DNA of 64,000 bases from the NCBI RefSeq assembly GCF_014636935.1, contig NZ_BMES01000001.1, positions 2,175,782-2,239,781 on the forward strand, in the 5' to 3' direction. Of this stretch, positions 25,275-33,847 are shown piece by piece. The position numbers and the translations under genes are program-made. Each line of letters begins with the position of its first letter. Within the stretch, counting starts at the first letter, position 1. The notes beneath the pieces were generated by a model. That model was not told the DNA's origin. It ran no database searches and was given only the letters and a program-made list of their open reading frames with translations. The DNA comes from Alsobacter metallidurans. GTDB lineage: Bacteria > Pseudomonadota > Alphaproteobacteria > Rhizobiales > Beijerinckiaceae.

Positions 25275-26552
25275 ATGACCAGCAAGGGTGCGCGGCTAGC
25301 GCCGCACAGGACCGCCACGAACCTCGTAACTCTCGGCGCGGCGCTCGCCGGCGTCGCGCTTTGGGCGGCTCCCGCGGTCGCCCAGGCCAACAAAGCCGAG
25401 GTAATCCACTGGTGGACGTCAGGAGGCGAGTCGGCCGCCGTGAAGGTGTTCGCCGAGCAGTTCGCGAAGGCCGGGGGCACCTGGGTTGACACCGCGATCG
25501 CGGGCGGCGCCAACGCCCGCACGGCGGCCATCAACCGCACCGTCGGCGGCACGCCGCCCACCATGATGCAGTTCAACACCGGAAAGCAGTTCGACGAACT
25601 GGTTGAGAACGACCTGCTCAACGACGTTGACGCGATCGCGACCGAGCAGAAGTGGAAGGACAAGATCCCGGGTCCGATCCTGGCTGCCACCACCCGCAAC
25701 GGCAAAATGTTCGCCGTGCCGGTCAACATCCACGGCCAGAACTGGCTGTTCTACAACACCGAGGTCTTGAAGAAGGTCGGGGCCGAGGAGCCCAAGACCT
25801 GGGATGACCTGATCCCGATCCTCGACAAGATCAAGGCCGCCGGCCTGATCCCGCTCGCGTTCAGCGGCCAGAAAACCTGGGAACGCAACCTGTTCAACGC
25901 CGTGCTGATCGGGCAGGGCGGCCCGGAGCTCTGGCAAGCGGTCTACGGCAAGAAAGACCCGGCTGCCGTGAAGAGCGCCGCGTTCAAAAATGTCGCCGAG
26001 ACCTATGCCAAGCTGCGCGGCTATGTCGATCCGGGCGCGCCCGGCCGCAATTGGAACGACGCGTCCGCGCTCGTGATCCAGGGCAAGGCCGGCTTCCAGG
26101 TCAACGGCGACTGGGCCAAGGGCGAATTCATCGCGGCCGGCCAGACGGCAGGCAAGGAATATGGCTGCACCATCCTGAGCAAGGCTGGCGGCGGCTACGT
26201 GATGGGCGGCGACGTCTTCGCGTTCCCGAAAACCAAGGACCCGAACCAGCTCAAGACGCAAATCATGCTGGCCAAGCTGATGCTGGAGCCCGAGACCCAG
26301 ATCGCCTTCAACACCAAGAAGGGCTCGATCCCCGTCCGGACCGACGTGGACGTGAGCTCGATGGACATCTGCGCCCAGAAGGGAGCCAAGATGGCGGCCG
26401 ACAAGGCCCAGCAGGCGCCCGCCATGGAGTTGCTGACGCCGCCATCCGTGACCGGCGCGGTGGAGGATGTGATCTCGTCCTTCTGGAACACGCCCGCCCA
26501 GAGCACGGACCAGTTCGCGGACAAGTTTGCCGCGGCGCTGAAGCAGATCTGA
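25275..26552 (+). CDS. Sugar ABC transporter, periplasmic binding protein
   Basis: A 425-residue family-1 extracellular solute-binding protein with a signal peptide (about residues 1-36, cleavage near VAQA). Mature features include VIHWWTSGGESAAVKVFAE, the aromatic-rich WLFYNTEVLKKVG and KAGFQVNGDWAKGEF, resembling glucose/mannose-type binding proteins. It is the first gene of an operon with two permeases, an ATPase, two TIM-barrel isomerase-like proteins and two dehydrogenases. GGAGGATG precedes the ATG. The exact sugar cannot be told from sequence. Confidence 0.93.
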   Translation: MTSKGARLAPHRTATNLVTLGAALAGVALWAAPAVAQANKAEVIHWWTSGGESAAVKVFAEQFAKAGGTWVDTAIAGGANARTAAINRTVGGTPPTMMQFNTGKQFDELVENDLLNDVDAIATEQKWKDKIPGPILAATTRNGKMFAVPVNIHGQNWLFYNTEVLKKVGAEEPKTWDDLIPILDKIKAAGLIPLAFSGQKTWERNLFNAVLIGQGGPELWQAVYGKKDPAAVKSAAFKNVAETYAKLRGYVDPGAPGRNWNDASALVIQGKAGFQVNGDWAKGEFIAAGQTAGKEYGCTILSKAGGGYVMGGDVFAFPKTKDPNQLKTQIMLAKLMLEPETQIAFNTKKGSIPVRTDVDVSSMDICAQKGAKMAADKAQQAPAMELLTPPSVTGAVEDVISSFWNTPAQSTDQFADKFAAALKQI

Positions 26553-26559
26553 CCCCGCG

Positions 26560-26586
26560 CCGGCCCGCCCCGTGCGGGCCGGTTTT
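26560..26586 (+). terminator. Intra-operon hairpin between binding protein and permease genes
   Basis: A 9-bp perfect GC stem (26560-26568 with 26574-26582), 5-base loop and TTTT. Partial termination or mRNA stabilisation here would give more binding protein than permease, as often seen in ABC operons. Confidence 0.65.
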
Positions 26587-26631
26587 CCTGTCGTTCGCTC
26601 CGGGCGCGCGTTGCGCCGTGGGAGGATCGCC

Positions 26632-27525
26632 ATGCGCGCCATCAGGCCTCGCCTCGCATCCCGCTTCGCCGCGCTCCTCGGGCTCGCGCCGGCGCTTGCG
26701 ATCCTGGTCGTCGTCTATGTCGGCTGCACGGCATGGACGATCTGGATCTCGATGACGTCGTCCCGGATGCTGCCGAGCTCGAACTTCGTCGGGCTGCGCC
26801 AATACGAGGCGCTGTTCGCCAACGAGCGCTGGCAGGTCTCGGTCGGCAATCTGGCGGTATTCGGCGTGCTGTTCATGCTCGTCAGCATCGCGCTCGGCTT
26901 CCTGCTGGCGGTGGCGATCGACCAGCGCGTGCGGGGCGAGAACCTGCTGCGCTCCATCTTCCTCTACCCGTTCTCGATGTCGTTCATTGTCACCGGCCTC
27001 GTTTGGCAGTGGCTGCTGAACCCGACCTTCGGCATCGAGAAGATGGGCCGCGACCTCGGGTTCGCCGCCTTCCGCTTCGACTGGATCGTGCGTCAGGACA
27101 TGGTGATCTACACGCTCGTCTTCGCGGCCGTGTGGCACGCCGCCGGGCTCGTCATGGCGATCATGCTGGCGGGCCTGCGCGGCATCGACGAGGACATCTG
27201 GAAGGCCGCCCGCATCGACGGCCTGCCGCCCTGGCGGGTTTATCTCTCGGTCGTCATCCCGATGCTGGGCGCGAGCTTCGCCACCGCCTCCGTGCTGCTC
27301 GCCACCAGCGTGGTGCGGCTCTACGACCTCTCGGTCGCGATGACCAATGGCGGACCTGGAGTCGCCTCCGAGGTGCCGGCGAAGTTCGTCATGGATCACC
27401 TGTTTGAGCGCGGCAATCTCGGCCTCGCGACCGCGGCCGCCACCTCCATGCTGATCACGGTCGCGGCCGTGGTCGGGCCCTGGCTTTATTGGCAGAGCCG
27501 CCGAACCGGGAGGGCGCACGCATGA
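26632..27525 (+). CDS. Sugar ABC transporter permease (MalF type)
   Basis: A 297-residue inner-membrane permease with six predicted helices. The EAA loop that contacts the ATPase lies around residues 185-205 (EDIWKAARIDGLPPWRVYLS), followed by VIPMLG. It pairs with the next gene product to form the channel. The ATG at 26632 has GGAGGATC just upstream; an in-frame start 20 codons earlier lies in the hairpin region and is rejected. Its stop overlaps the start of the next permease (ATGA). Confidence 0.93.
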   Translation: MRAIRPRLASRFAALLGLAPALAILVVVYVGCTAWTIWISMTSSRMLPSSNFVGLRQYEALFANERWQVSVGNLAVFGVLFMLVSIALGFLLAVAIDQRVRGENLLRSIFLYPFSMSFIVTGLVWQWLLNPTFGIEKMGRDLGFAAFRFDWIVRQDMVIYTLVFAAVWHAAGLVMAIMLAGLRGIDEDIWKAARIDGLPPWRVYLSVVIPMLGASFATASVLLATSVVRLYDLSVAMTNGGPGVASEVPAKFVMDHLFERGNLGLATAAATSMLITVAAVVGPWLYWQSRRTGRAHA

Positions 27526-28460
27526 CCGCGCCCGCCGAAAGCATGCGGCCGGCCTGGCCCAATTCGCCCGCCGCCCCGCGAGCCCTGGAGCCCAGCGGCG
27601 CCCGCCCGAGGCGGCTCAACCCCGCCCGGGTCGGCCTCTACGCCTTCCTGGCGATCACGGCGCTGTTCTTTCTGACGCCGCTCTACGTAATGGTGGTCAC
27701 GTCGCTGAAGGAGTTGAGCGAGATCCGCTCCGGCGCGATCCTGTCATTGCCGCTGGCGCCCACCATCGAGCCCTGGATCAAGGCCTGGTCCTCGGCCTGC
27801 ACGGGCCTCAGCTGCAACGGCATCAGCGTCGGCTTCTTCAACTCGGTGGCCATCCTGGTGCCGTCCGTGATCGCCTCCATCGCCGTGGGGGCGCTCACCG
27901 GCTACGCGCTGTCGTTCTGGCGCGTCAGGGGCTCGGGCGTGCTGTTCGGCGCGCTGATGATCGTCGCCTTCGTGCCCTACCAGATCTTCATCTACCCGCT
28001 GGTGCGCGTCTTCGCCTTCGTGGGCATCAACAACTCGATCCCGGGCATCGTCGTCATCCACACCATCTTCGGCCTGCCGACGATGACGCTGCTGTTTCGC
28101 AACTACTTCGTCTCGCTGCCGCCCGAACTGTTCAAGGCCGCGCGGGTCGATGGCGCAGGTTTTTTCCGCATCTTTTGGTCCGTGATGCTGCCCATGGCGA
28201 CGCCGATGATCATCGTCGCCGTGATCCTGCAGGTCACCGGCATCTGGAACGACTTCATCCTCGGGCTCGTCTTCGCCGGCCGCGAGAACCTGCCGATGAC
28301 CGTGCAGCTCAACAACATCGTCAACTCGACCCAGGGCGAGCGCGCCTACAACGTCGACATGGCCGCCACGATCCTGACGGCGCTTGTTCCCCTGGTCGTC
28401 TATTTCGCATCCGGACGCTGGTTCGTCCGCGGCATCGCTTCCGGCGCGGTGAAAGGCTGA
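27522..28460 (+). CDS. Sugar ABC transporter permease (MalG type)
   Basis: A 312-residue permease with an unusually long Pro/Ala/Arg-rich cytoplasmic N-terminus (about 40 residues) before six predicted helices. The EAA motif is ELFKAARVDGAGFFRIFWSV near 205-225. The product ends in the MalG-like VRGIASGAVKG. The ATG at 27522 overlaps the preceding stop codon and follows GGAGGGC. It forms a heterodimer with the preceding permease. Confidence 0.93.
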   Translation: MTAPAESMRPAWPNSPAAPRALEPSGARPRRLNPARVGLYAFLAITALFFLTPLYVMVVTSLKELSEIRSGAILSLPLAPTIEPWIKAWSSACTGLSCNGISVGFFNSVAILVPSVIASIAVGALTGYALSFWRVRGSGVLFGALMIVAFVPYQIFIYPLVRVFAFVGINNSIPGIVVIHTIFGLPTMTLLFRNYFVSLPPELFKAARVDGAGFFRIFWSVMLPMATPMIIVAVILQVTGIWNDFILGLVFAGRENLPMTVQLNNIVNSTQGERAYNVDMAATILTALVPLVVYFASGRWFVRGIASGAVKG

Positions 28461-28462
28461 CC

Positions 28463-29539
28463 ATGACCAAACGCTGCGACGTTTCTATTCGCGGAGTCGA
28501 GATCTCCTTCGGCGCCGTGCGCGTGCTGGAGAAGCTCGACCTGGAGGTCGCCCAGTCCGAGTTCCTGGTGCTGCTGGGGCCGTCCGGCTGCGGCAAGTCC
28601 ACGCTGCTGAACGCCATCGCGGGGTTGATCGACGTGCAGGCCGGGAAGGTCTGGATCGGCGGGCGCAACGTCACCTGGGAGGAGCCGAAGGACCGCGACA
28701 TCGCGATGGTGTTCCAGTCCTACGCGCTCTACCCGCGCATGACGGTGCGCGGCAACATGTCGTTCGGCCTCAAGGTGGCGGGCATGCCGTCCGCCGAGAT
28801 CGAGAAGCGCGTCGCCGCCGCGGCCGCGATGCTGAAAATCACCGAACTGCTGGACCGGCGGCCGGCAGAACTCTCCGGCGGCCAGCGACAGCGCGTGGCG
28901 ATCGGCCGGGCGCTGGTGCGCGACGCGGGCGTCTACCTGTTCGACGAGCCGCTCTCCAACCTCGACGCTCAGCTGCGGGCCGAGTTGAGGGTCGAGATCA
29001 AGAGACTGCACCATCGTCTTGCTGCGACGATGATTTATGTCACGCATGATCAGATCGAGGCGCTCACGCTGGCCGACCGGATCGCCGTCATGAAGGATCG
29101 CGTGATCCAGCAGCTCGGCACGCCGAACGAGATCTATCGGACGCCCGCCAACCGCTTCGTCGCCTCCTTCGTGGGCTCGCCGGCCATGAGCTTCGTGCCG
29201 GGATCTTACGAGGTGCGCGAAGGCTTGCCCTGGTTCCACGCCGAGGGCGTGGCGGCGCCGCTTCAGGGCTACGGCTTCGCCGACCGCCTCCAGCCCGGCG
29301 CTCCCATTGAGCTCGGCGTCCGGCCAGAACATGTCGAGGCCGGCGGGGACATCAGCGCCGCCATCGAGATGGTGGAGCCCATGGGCTCCGACCAGCTCGC
29401 CTGGCTGCGGCTCGGCAAGCACCCTGTTTCCATGCGCCTCTCCGCCGAGGCCGTCGCCGCGCCCGGCGCGCCCATGCCGATCCGGCTGCCGCCCGACAAG
29501 CTGAACCTCTTCGACGCCGCCTCCGGCCGTCGCCTCTGA
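28463..29539 (+). CDS. Sugar ABC transporter ATPase (UgpC/MalK type)
   Basis: A 358-residue ATPase. The nucleotide-binding domain has Walker A GPSGCGKST near 40, signature LSGGQRQR near 136 and Walker B YLFDEPLSNLD near 156. A C-terminal TOBE/MalK regulatory region (about 235-355) follows. It energises import of the sugar. The ATG at 28463 lies 2 bases after the permease stop. The long in-frame extension upstream is a shadow of the permease gene. Confidence 0.95.
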   Translation: MTKRCDVSIRGVEISFGAVRVLEKLDLEVAQSEFLVLLGPSGCGKSTLLNAIAGLIDVQAGKVWIGGRNVTWEEPKDRDIAMVFQSYALYPRMTVRGNMSFGLKVAGMPSAEIEKRVAAAAAMLKITELLDRRPAELSGGQRQRVAIGRALVRDAGVYLFDEPLSNLDAQLRAELRVEIKRLHHRLAATMIYVTHDQIEALTLADRIAVMKDRVIQQLGTPNEIYRTPANRFVASFVGSPAMSFVPGSYEVREGLPWFHAEGVAAPLQGYGFADRLQPGAPIELGVRPEHVEAGGDISAAIEMVEPMGSDQLAWLRLGKHPVSMRLSAEAVAAPGAPMPIRLPPDKLNLFDAASGRRL

Positions 29540-29562
29540 TCCGATCTGAAAGGACTCCCCTG

Positions 29563-30321
29563 ATGACGCCCCTCGACGGCCTTTCCTTCCAGCTTTACTC
29601 GGCCCGCATGATGGAGCCGCTCGAAGCCCAGTTCGAACTGCTCGCCGGCCTCGGCTACCGCAAGGTCGAGCCCTTCGGCGGCCTGCTTGGCGATCCCGAC
29701 AGGCTGAAGCGCCAGCTCGACGAGCACGGCATGGCCGCCCCGAGCTGCCATGTCGGCATGGACCGCCTGCGGGCCGACCCGGTCGCCACGGTGAAGCTCT
29801 GCCGCGGGCTCGGCATCGAGACCATCTACGCCCCCGCGCCGCCACCCGGCGAGCGCGACGGCGGCGAGGCCGAGTGGACCGCGATGGGACGCGAGCTGAA
29901 CGGCATCTGCAAGACCGTCAACGGCGAGGGCCTGCGCTTCGGCTGGCACAACCACCATTTCGAGTACGGCCAGACTGCCGACGGCCGCCGCTTCCTCCAC
30001 ATCCTGCTGGAGGAAGCGCCGCAGATGCTGTGGGAAGCCGACCTCGCCTGGATCGTGCGCGGCGGAGCCGATCCCATCGCCGAGGTGAAGCGCTACGCCG
30101 GCCGCGTCGAGGTCGTGCACGTCAAGGACATCGCGCCAGAAGGCCATTGCGCCGACGAGGACGGCTGGGCCGATCCCGGCCACGGCGTACTTGATTGGAG
30201 CGCGATCGTGCCCGTGCTGCAGGAGATCGGCGTAAAGCTCTTCGTCGCCGAGCATGACAAGCCCAACGACGTCGCCCGCTTCGCCCGCCGGGCGATGACC
30301 ACCGTCGCATCCTGGCGCTGA
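29563..30321 (+). CDS. Sugar phosphate isomerase/epimerase family TIM-barrel protein
   Basis: A 252-residue AP-endonuclease-2-fold (xylose isomerase-like) protein. Metal-ligand candidates are the His of FGWHNHHFEY, the Glu and Asp of WEADLAW, and the His of VVHVKDIAPEGH. Members isomerise, epimerise or dehydrate sugars and keto-sugars; several act on 3-keto-glycosides. It is preceded by AAAGGA and followed after 11 bases by a dehydrogenase, so the two probably work in sequence. The substrate is unknown. Confidence 0.9.
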   Translation: MTPLDGLSFQLYSARMMEPLEAQFELLAGLGYRKVEPFGGLLGDPDRLKRQLDEHGMAAPSCHVGMDRLRADPVATVKLCRGLGIETIYAPAPPPGERDGGEAEWTAMGRELNGICKTVNGEGLRFGWHNHHFEYGQTADGRRFLHILLEEAPQMLWEADLAWIVRGGADPIAEVKRYAGRVEVVHVKDIAPEGHCADEDGWADPGHGVLDWSAIVPVLQEIGVKLFVAEHDKPNDVARFARRAMTTVASWR

Positions 30322-30332
30322 GGAGAAAACCC

Positions 30333-31493
30333 ATGCGGGAGCTTGGTGTCGGCGTCGTCGGCTGCGGCGTCATTTCGACCATCTACATGCAGAACATGCC
30401 GTTGTTTCGGGGCGTGAGGCTCGTCGCCTGCGCCGATCTCGCGGCGGAGCTGGCCCGCTCGCAGGCGGAGAAATTTGGCGCCCGGGCGCTCACCATCGAC
30501 GCGCTGATGCGCGACCCGGAGGTGGACGTCGTCCTCAACCTCACCCCGCCCAACGCCCATTTCGAGGTGAGCCACGCGGCGCTCACGGCCGGCAAGCACG
30601 TCTTCACCGAGAAGCCGCTCTGCGTCTCGGCCGAGGACGGCCGCAGGCTGCTGCGCGAGGCCGACGGACGGGGCCTCAAGCTCGGCTGCGCTCCCGACAC
30701 GTTCCTGGGCGCCGGCGGAAGGCTGGCGCGCGAGACGGTCGACAGCGGCCAGATCGGCCGCGTCCTCGCGGGCTCGTGCTTCCTGATGTCCCACGGCATG
30801 GAGCACTGGCACCCGAACCCCGAGTTCTTCTTCAAGCCCGGCGGCGGCCCGATCCTCGATATCGGACCCTATTATCTTGGCGCGCTGTGCAATCTGCTTG
30901 GCCCGGTCGCGAGCGTGCAGGCGCTGTCCTCCACAGGCTTCGCCGAGCGCATCGTCTCGGCCGAAGGGCCGCGCAAGGGCGACCGCATCAAGGTGGAAAC
31001 GCCCACCACCGTGATGGCGCTCCTGCGTTTCGCAGGCGGCGCCGACCTCGTTTTCTCGATGAGCTGGGACGTGTGGAAGCATGGCCACCCGCCGATCGAG
31101 CTCTACGGCACGGAGGGCTCGTTCCGGGCGCCGGACCCGAACTTCTTTGGCGGCGTCGTCGAGGTGACGGCGCGCGGCGAGGATTGGCGGGTGCTGGATT
31201 CCTCCTCGCGGCTCTACGGCAAGCCGAACTGGCGCTCGCCCAACTGGGCGCCGACCTTGCCGGACCGCGCCAACTACCGCTGCCTCGGGCTCGCCGACCT
31301 CGCCAGCGCAGTGCTGCACGGCACGCCGCACCGCTCGTCCGGCGCCTTCGCGTCGCACGTGCTGGACGTCATGCACGCGATCCTGCAGGCCGGCGTGGGC
31401 GGCGGGGCGATCCGCATCGAGTCGCGTGTGGAGCGGCCGGCGCCGCTCTCCGACGAAGAGGCGGCGTCCTATTGGCGCGGCCAAGCGGCCTGA
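30333..31493 (+). CDS. Gfo/Idh/MocA-family dehydrogenase (first of two)
   Basis: A 386-residue NAD(P)-dependent oxidoreductase. The Rossmann domain (about 1-125) begins ELGVGVVGCGVIS and contains the family catalytic EKPL motif near residue 95. The C-terminal alpha/beta domain (about 130-375) has FFKPGGGPILDIGPYYLGAL, where the conserved Asp lies. Family members oxidise hydroxyls of sugars and inositols. Position after the isomerase and AGGAGAA before the ATG support cotranscription with the transporter. The substrate cannot be assigned. Confidence 0.92.
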   Translation: MRELGVGVVGCGVISTIYMQNMPLFRGVRLVACADLAAELARSQAEKFGARALTIDALMRDPEVDVVLNLTPPNAHFEVSHAALTAGKHVFTEKPLCVSAEDGRRLLREADGRGLKLGCAPDTFLGAGGRLARETVDSGQIGRVLAGSCFLMSHGMEHWHPNPEFFFKPGGGPILDIGPYYLGALCNLLGPVASVQALSSTGFAERIVSAEGPRKGDRIKVETPTTVMALLRFAGGADLVFSMSWDVWKHGHPPIELYGTEGSFRAPDPNFFGGVVEVTARGEDWRVLDSSSRLYGKPNWRSPNWAPTLPDRANYRCLGLADLASAVLHGTPHRSSGAFASHVLDVMHAILQAGVGGGAIRIESRVERPAPLSDEEAASYWRGQAA

Positions 31494-31504
31494 GGGGAAC
31501 AGCC

Positions 31505-32569
31505 ATGCCAGCCACCATGAAAGGGCCCGCGATCTTCCTGGCCCAGTTCGCCGGCGACGCCGCGCCCTTCAACAGCTTCGACGCCATCTGCGGCTGGGCC
31601 GCCGGGCTCGGCTACAAGGGCGTCCAGGTCCCGACCTTCGACCCGCGCATGATCGACCTCGACAAGGCGGCCGAGTCGCAGACCTATTGTGACGAGATTG
31701 CCGGCGTGGCGGCGAGCCACGGCTTGGCGATCACGGAGCTGTCGACGCATCTGCAGGGCCAGCTCGTCGCCGTGCACCCGGCCTATGACGAAGCCTTCGA
31801 CGCTTTTGCGCCCGCGGCGCTGCGCGGCAAGCCGCAGGCCCGCCAGGAATGGGCGGTGGACCAAATGCTCAAGGCCGCCAGCGCCTCCCGGCGTCTTGGC
31901 CTCACTGGCAGCGTCAGCTTCACGGGCGCGCTGGCCTGGCCGTTCCTGTACCCCTGGCCGCAGCGGCCGCCCGGGCTGATCGAGACCGCCTTCACGGAGC
32001 TGGGGCGCCGCTGGACGCCGATCCTCGACGCCTACGAGGAGGCGGGCGTGGACCTCTGCTACGAGATCCACCCCGGCGAGGACGTGTTCGACGGCGCGAC
32101 CTTCGAGATGTTCCTGGAGGCGACCTGCAATCACCCCCGCTGCGCCATCAACTACGATCCGTCGCACTTCCTGCTGCAGCAGTTGGATTACCTCGCCTTC
32201 ATCGACATCTACGCGGATCGCATCCGCGCCTTCCACGTCAAGGACGCCGAGTTCAACGGTTCCGGCCGGCAGGGCGTCTATTCGGGCTTCCAGCCCTGGC
32301 TGGACCGCGCCGGGCGGTTCCGCTCGCTGGGTGACGGGCAGGTCGACTTCAAGGCGATCTTCTCGCGCCTCGCAGCCATCGGCTACGACCGCTGGGCCGT
32401 GCTGGAATGGGAGTGCTGCCTGAAGAACGCCGAGGACGGCGCCCGCGAGGGCGCGGGTTTCATCCGCGACCACATCATTAGGGTGACGGACAAAGCCTTC
32501 GACGATTTCGCCGGCGGCGATGTCGATCCCACGCAGGCGCGGCGCATGCTCGGGCTGGGGAGGGAGTGA
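31505..32569 (+). CDS. Sugar phosphate isomerase/epimerase family protein (second)
   Basis: A 354-residue xylose-isomerase-like TIM-barrel protein, about 100 residues longer than the first one in this operon. Metal-site candidates are Glu in LCYEIHPGEDVF, Asp and His in INYDPSHFLLQ, His in AFHVKDAEF and Glu in AVLEWECC. The ATG at 31505 has GGGGAA upstream; the longer open frame is a shadow of the previous gene. The stop codon overlaps the next start. The two isomerase-like proteins are different enough to suggest different steps. Confidence 0.9.
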   Translation: MPATMKGPAIFLAQFAGDAAPFNSFDAICGWAAGLGYKGVQVPTFDPRMIDLDKAAESQTYCDEIAGVAASHGLAITELSTHLQGQLVAVHPAYDEAFDAFAPAALRGKPQARQEWAVDQMLKAASASRRLGLTGSVSFTGALAWPFLYPWPQRPPGLIETAFTELGRRWTPILDAYEEAGVDLCYEIHPGEDVFDGATFEMFLEATCNHPRCAINYDPSHFLLQQLDYLAFIDIYADRIRAFHVKDAEFNGSGRQGVYSGFQPWLDRAGRFRSLGDGQVDFKAIFSRLAAIGYDRWAVLEWECCLKNAEDGAREGAGFIRDHIIRVTDKAFDDFAGGDVDPTQARRMLGLGRE

Positions 32570-33720
32570 TGGCGAGCCCACGCATTCGCCTCGGCATGGT
32601 GGGCGGCGGGGAGGGGGCCTTCATCGGCGCCGTACACCGCATCGCGGCCCGCCTCGACGACCGCTACGAGCTGGTGGCAGGCGCCCTTTCGTCCACGCCC
32701 GACAGGGCGTTGCGCTCCGCCCAGGCGCTGGGCCTGGCGCCGGACCGCTCCTACCCGGACTTCGCCGCGATGGCGCGCGCCGAGGCGGCGCGGCCGGACG
32801 GGATCGAGGCCGTCGCCATCGTGACGCCCAACCACATGCACGCGCCGGCCGCCGAGGCGTTCCTGGACGCCGGGGTGCACGTGATCTGCGACAAGCCGCT
32901 CACCGCCACGCTGGGGGAAGCGTGGCGCCTGCGTGACAAGGCCCATGCCAGCGACCGCATCTTCGCGGTGACCTACAACTACACCGGCTATCCGCTGGTG
33001 CGGCATGCGCGCCGGATGATCCGCGACGGCGAACTCGGCGCGATCCGGGTGATCCAGGTCGAATACCCGCAGGAGTGGCTCTCCACCCCGCTGGAGCAGA
33101 CCGGCCAGAAGCAGGCCGACTGGCGCACCGATCCGGCCCGCTCGGGCGCGGGCGGATGCATCGGCGACATCGGCACGCACGCTTTTCAGCTCGCGCACTT
33201 TGTTTCTGGTCTTGCGCCCAGCCACGTGCTGGCCGAGGTCACCACCTTTGTGCCTGGCCGACGGCTCGACGACAACGTCCAGGTGCTCCTGCGTTACGCC
33301 GAGGGCGCGCGTGGCGCGTTGTGGGCCAGCCAGGTCGCTCCCGGCAACGACAACGGCCTGCGCCTGCGCGTGTTTGGCGACAAGGGCGGCATCGACTGGC
33401 GTCAGGACGAACCGAACCGACTGACATGGTCGCCGCTGGGCGAGGCCCCGCGCCTGATCGGCCGGGGTACCGCCGCCATGAACGCCGATGGCCAGCGCGT
33501 CAACCGCATTCCGGCCGGCCATCCGGAGGGCTACCTCGAAGCCTTTGCGACGCTTTATTCCGAAGTCGCCGACGCGATCCTGGCCAAGCGCTCAGGTGGC
33601 TCCGTGGACGCCGCCGTCACCTTCCCGACGATCGGGGACGGCTTCGCGGGCGTGGCGTTCGTGGATGCGGCGCTGCGGTCGAGTGAGGGCGGGGGCGTCT
33701 GGGTCTCCCCGGATCGTTAA
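32569..33720 (+). CDS. Gfo/Idh/MocA-family dehydrogenase (second of two)
   Basis: A 383-residue oxidoreductase with a Rossmann domain (LGMVGGGEGAFIGAVHR near residue 10), the catalytic DKPL motif near 107 and a C-terminal domain with GCIGDIGTHAFQLAHFV, whose Asp/His pair is the usual substrate site of this family. I took the ATG at 32569 rather than the overlapping GTG at 32566; GGAGGGAG precedes both. It closes the operon. Together with the other dehydrogenase it may make and use a keto-sugar intermediate. Confidence 0.92.
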   Translation: MASPRIRLGMVGGGEGAFIGAVHRIAARLDDRYELVAGALSSTPDRALRSAQALGLAPDRSYPDFAAMARAEAARPDGIEAVAIVTPNHMHAPAAEAFLDAGVHVICDKPLTATLGEAWRLRDKAHASDRIFAVTYNYTGYPLVRHARRMIRDGELGAIRVIQVEYPQEWLSTPLEQTGQKQADWRTDPARSGAGGCIGDIGTHAFQLAHFVSGLAPSHVLAEVTTFVPGRRLDDNVQVLLRYAEGARGALWASQVAPGNDNGLRLRVFGDKGGIDWRQDEPNRLTWSPLGEAPRLIGRGTAAMNADGQRVNRIPAGHPEGYLEAFATLYSEVADAILAKRSGGSVDAAVTFPTIGDGFAGVAFVDAALRSSEGGGVWVSPDR

Positions 33721-33777
33721 GGGGAACAGCAGCCCCATCCGGGCGCGAAGAAGCGCGCGTGGTGGATGGCGCCCATT

Positions 33778-33797
33778 CCCACAACCGCACTTGTGGG
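33778..33797 (+). terminator. Hairpin between the sugar operon and the peptide-type ABC operon
   Basis: A 7-bp stem (CCCACAA / TTGTGGG) with a 6-base loop in the 127-base gap. No T-run follows, so termination is uncertain. Confidence 0.35.
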
Positions 33798-33847
33798 AGG
33801 CGGGCCGCCGTTCCATGATCCGTTTCCCCCGTCAGAGCGAAGCGATC

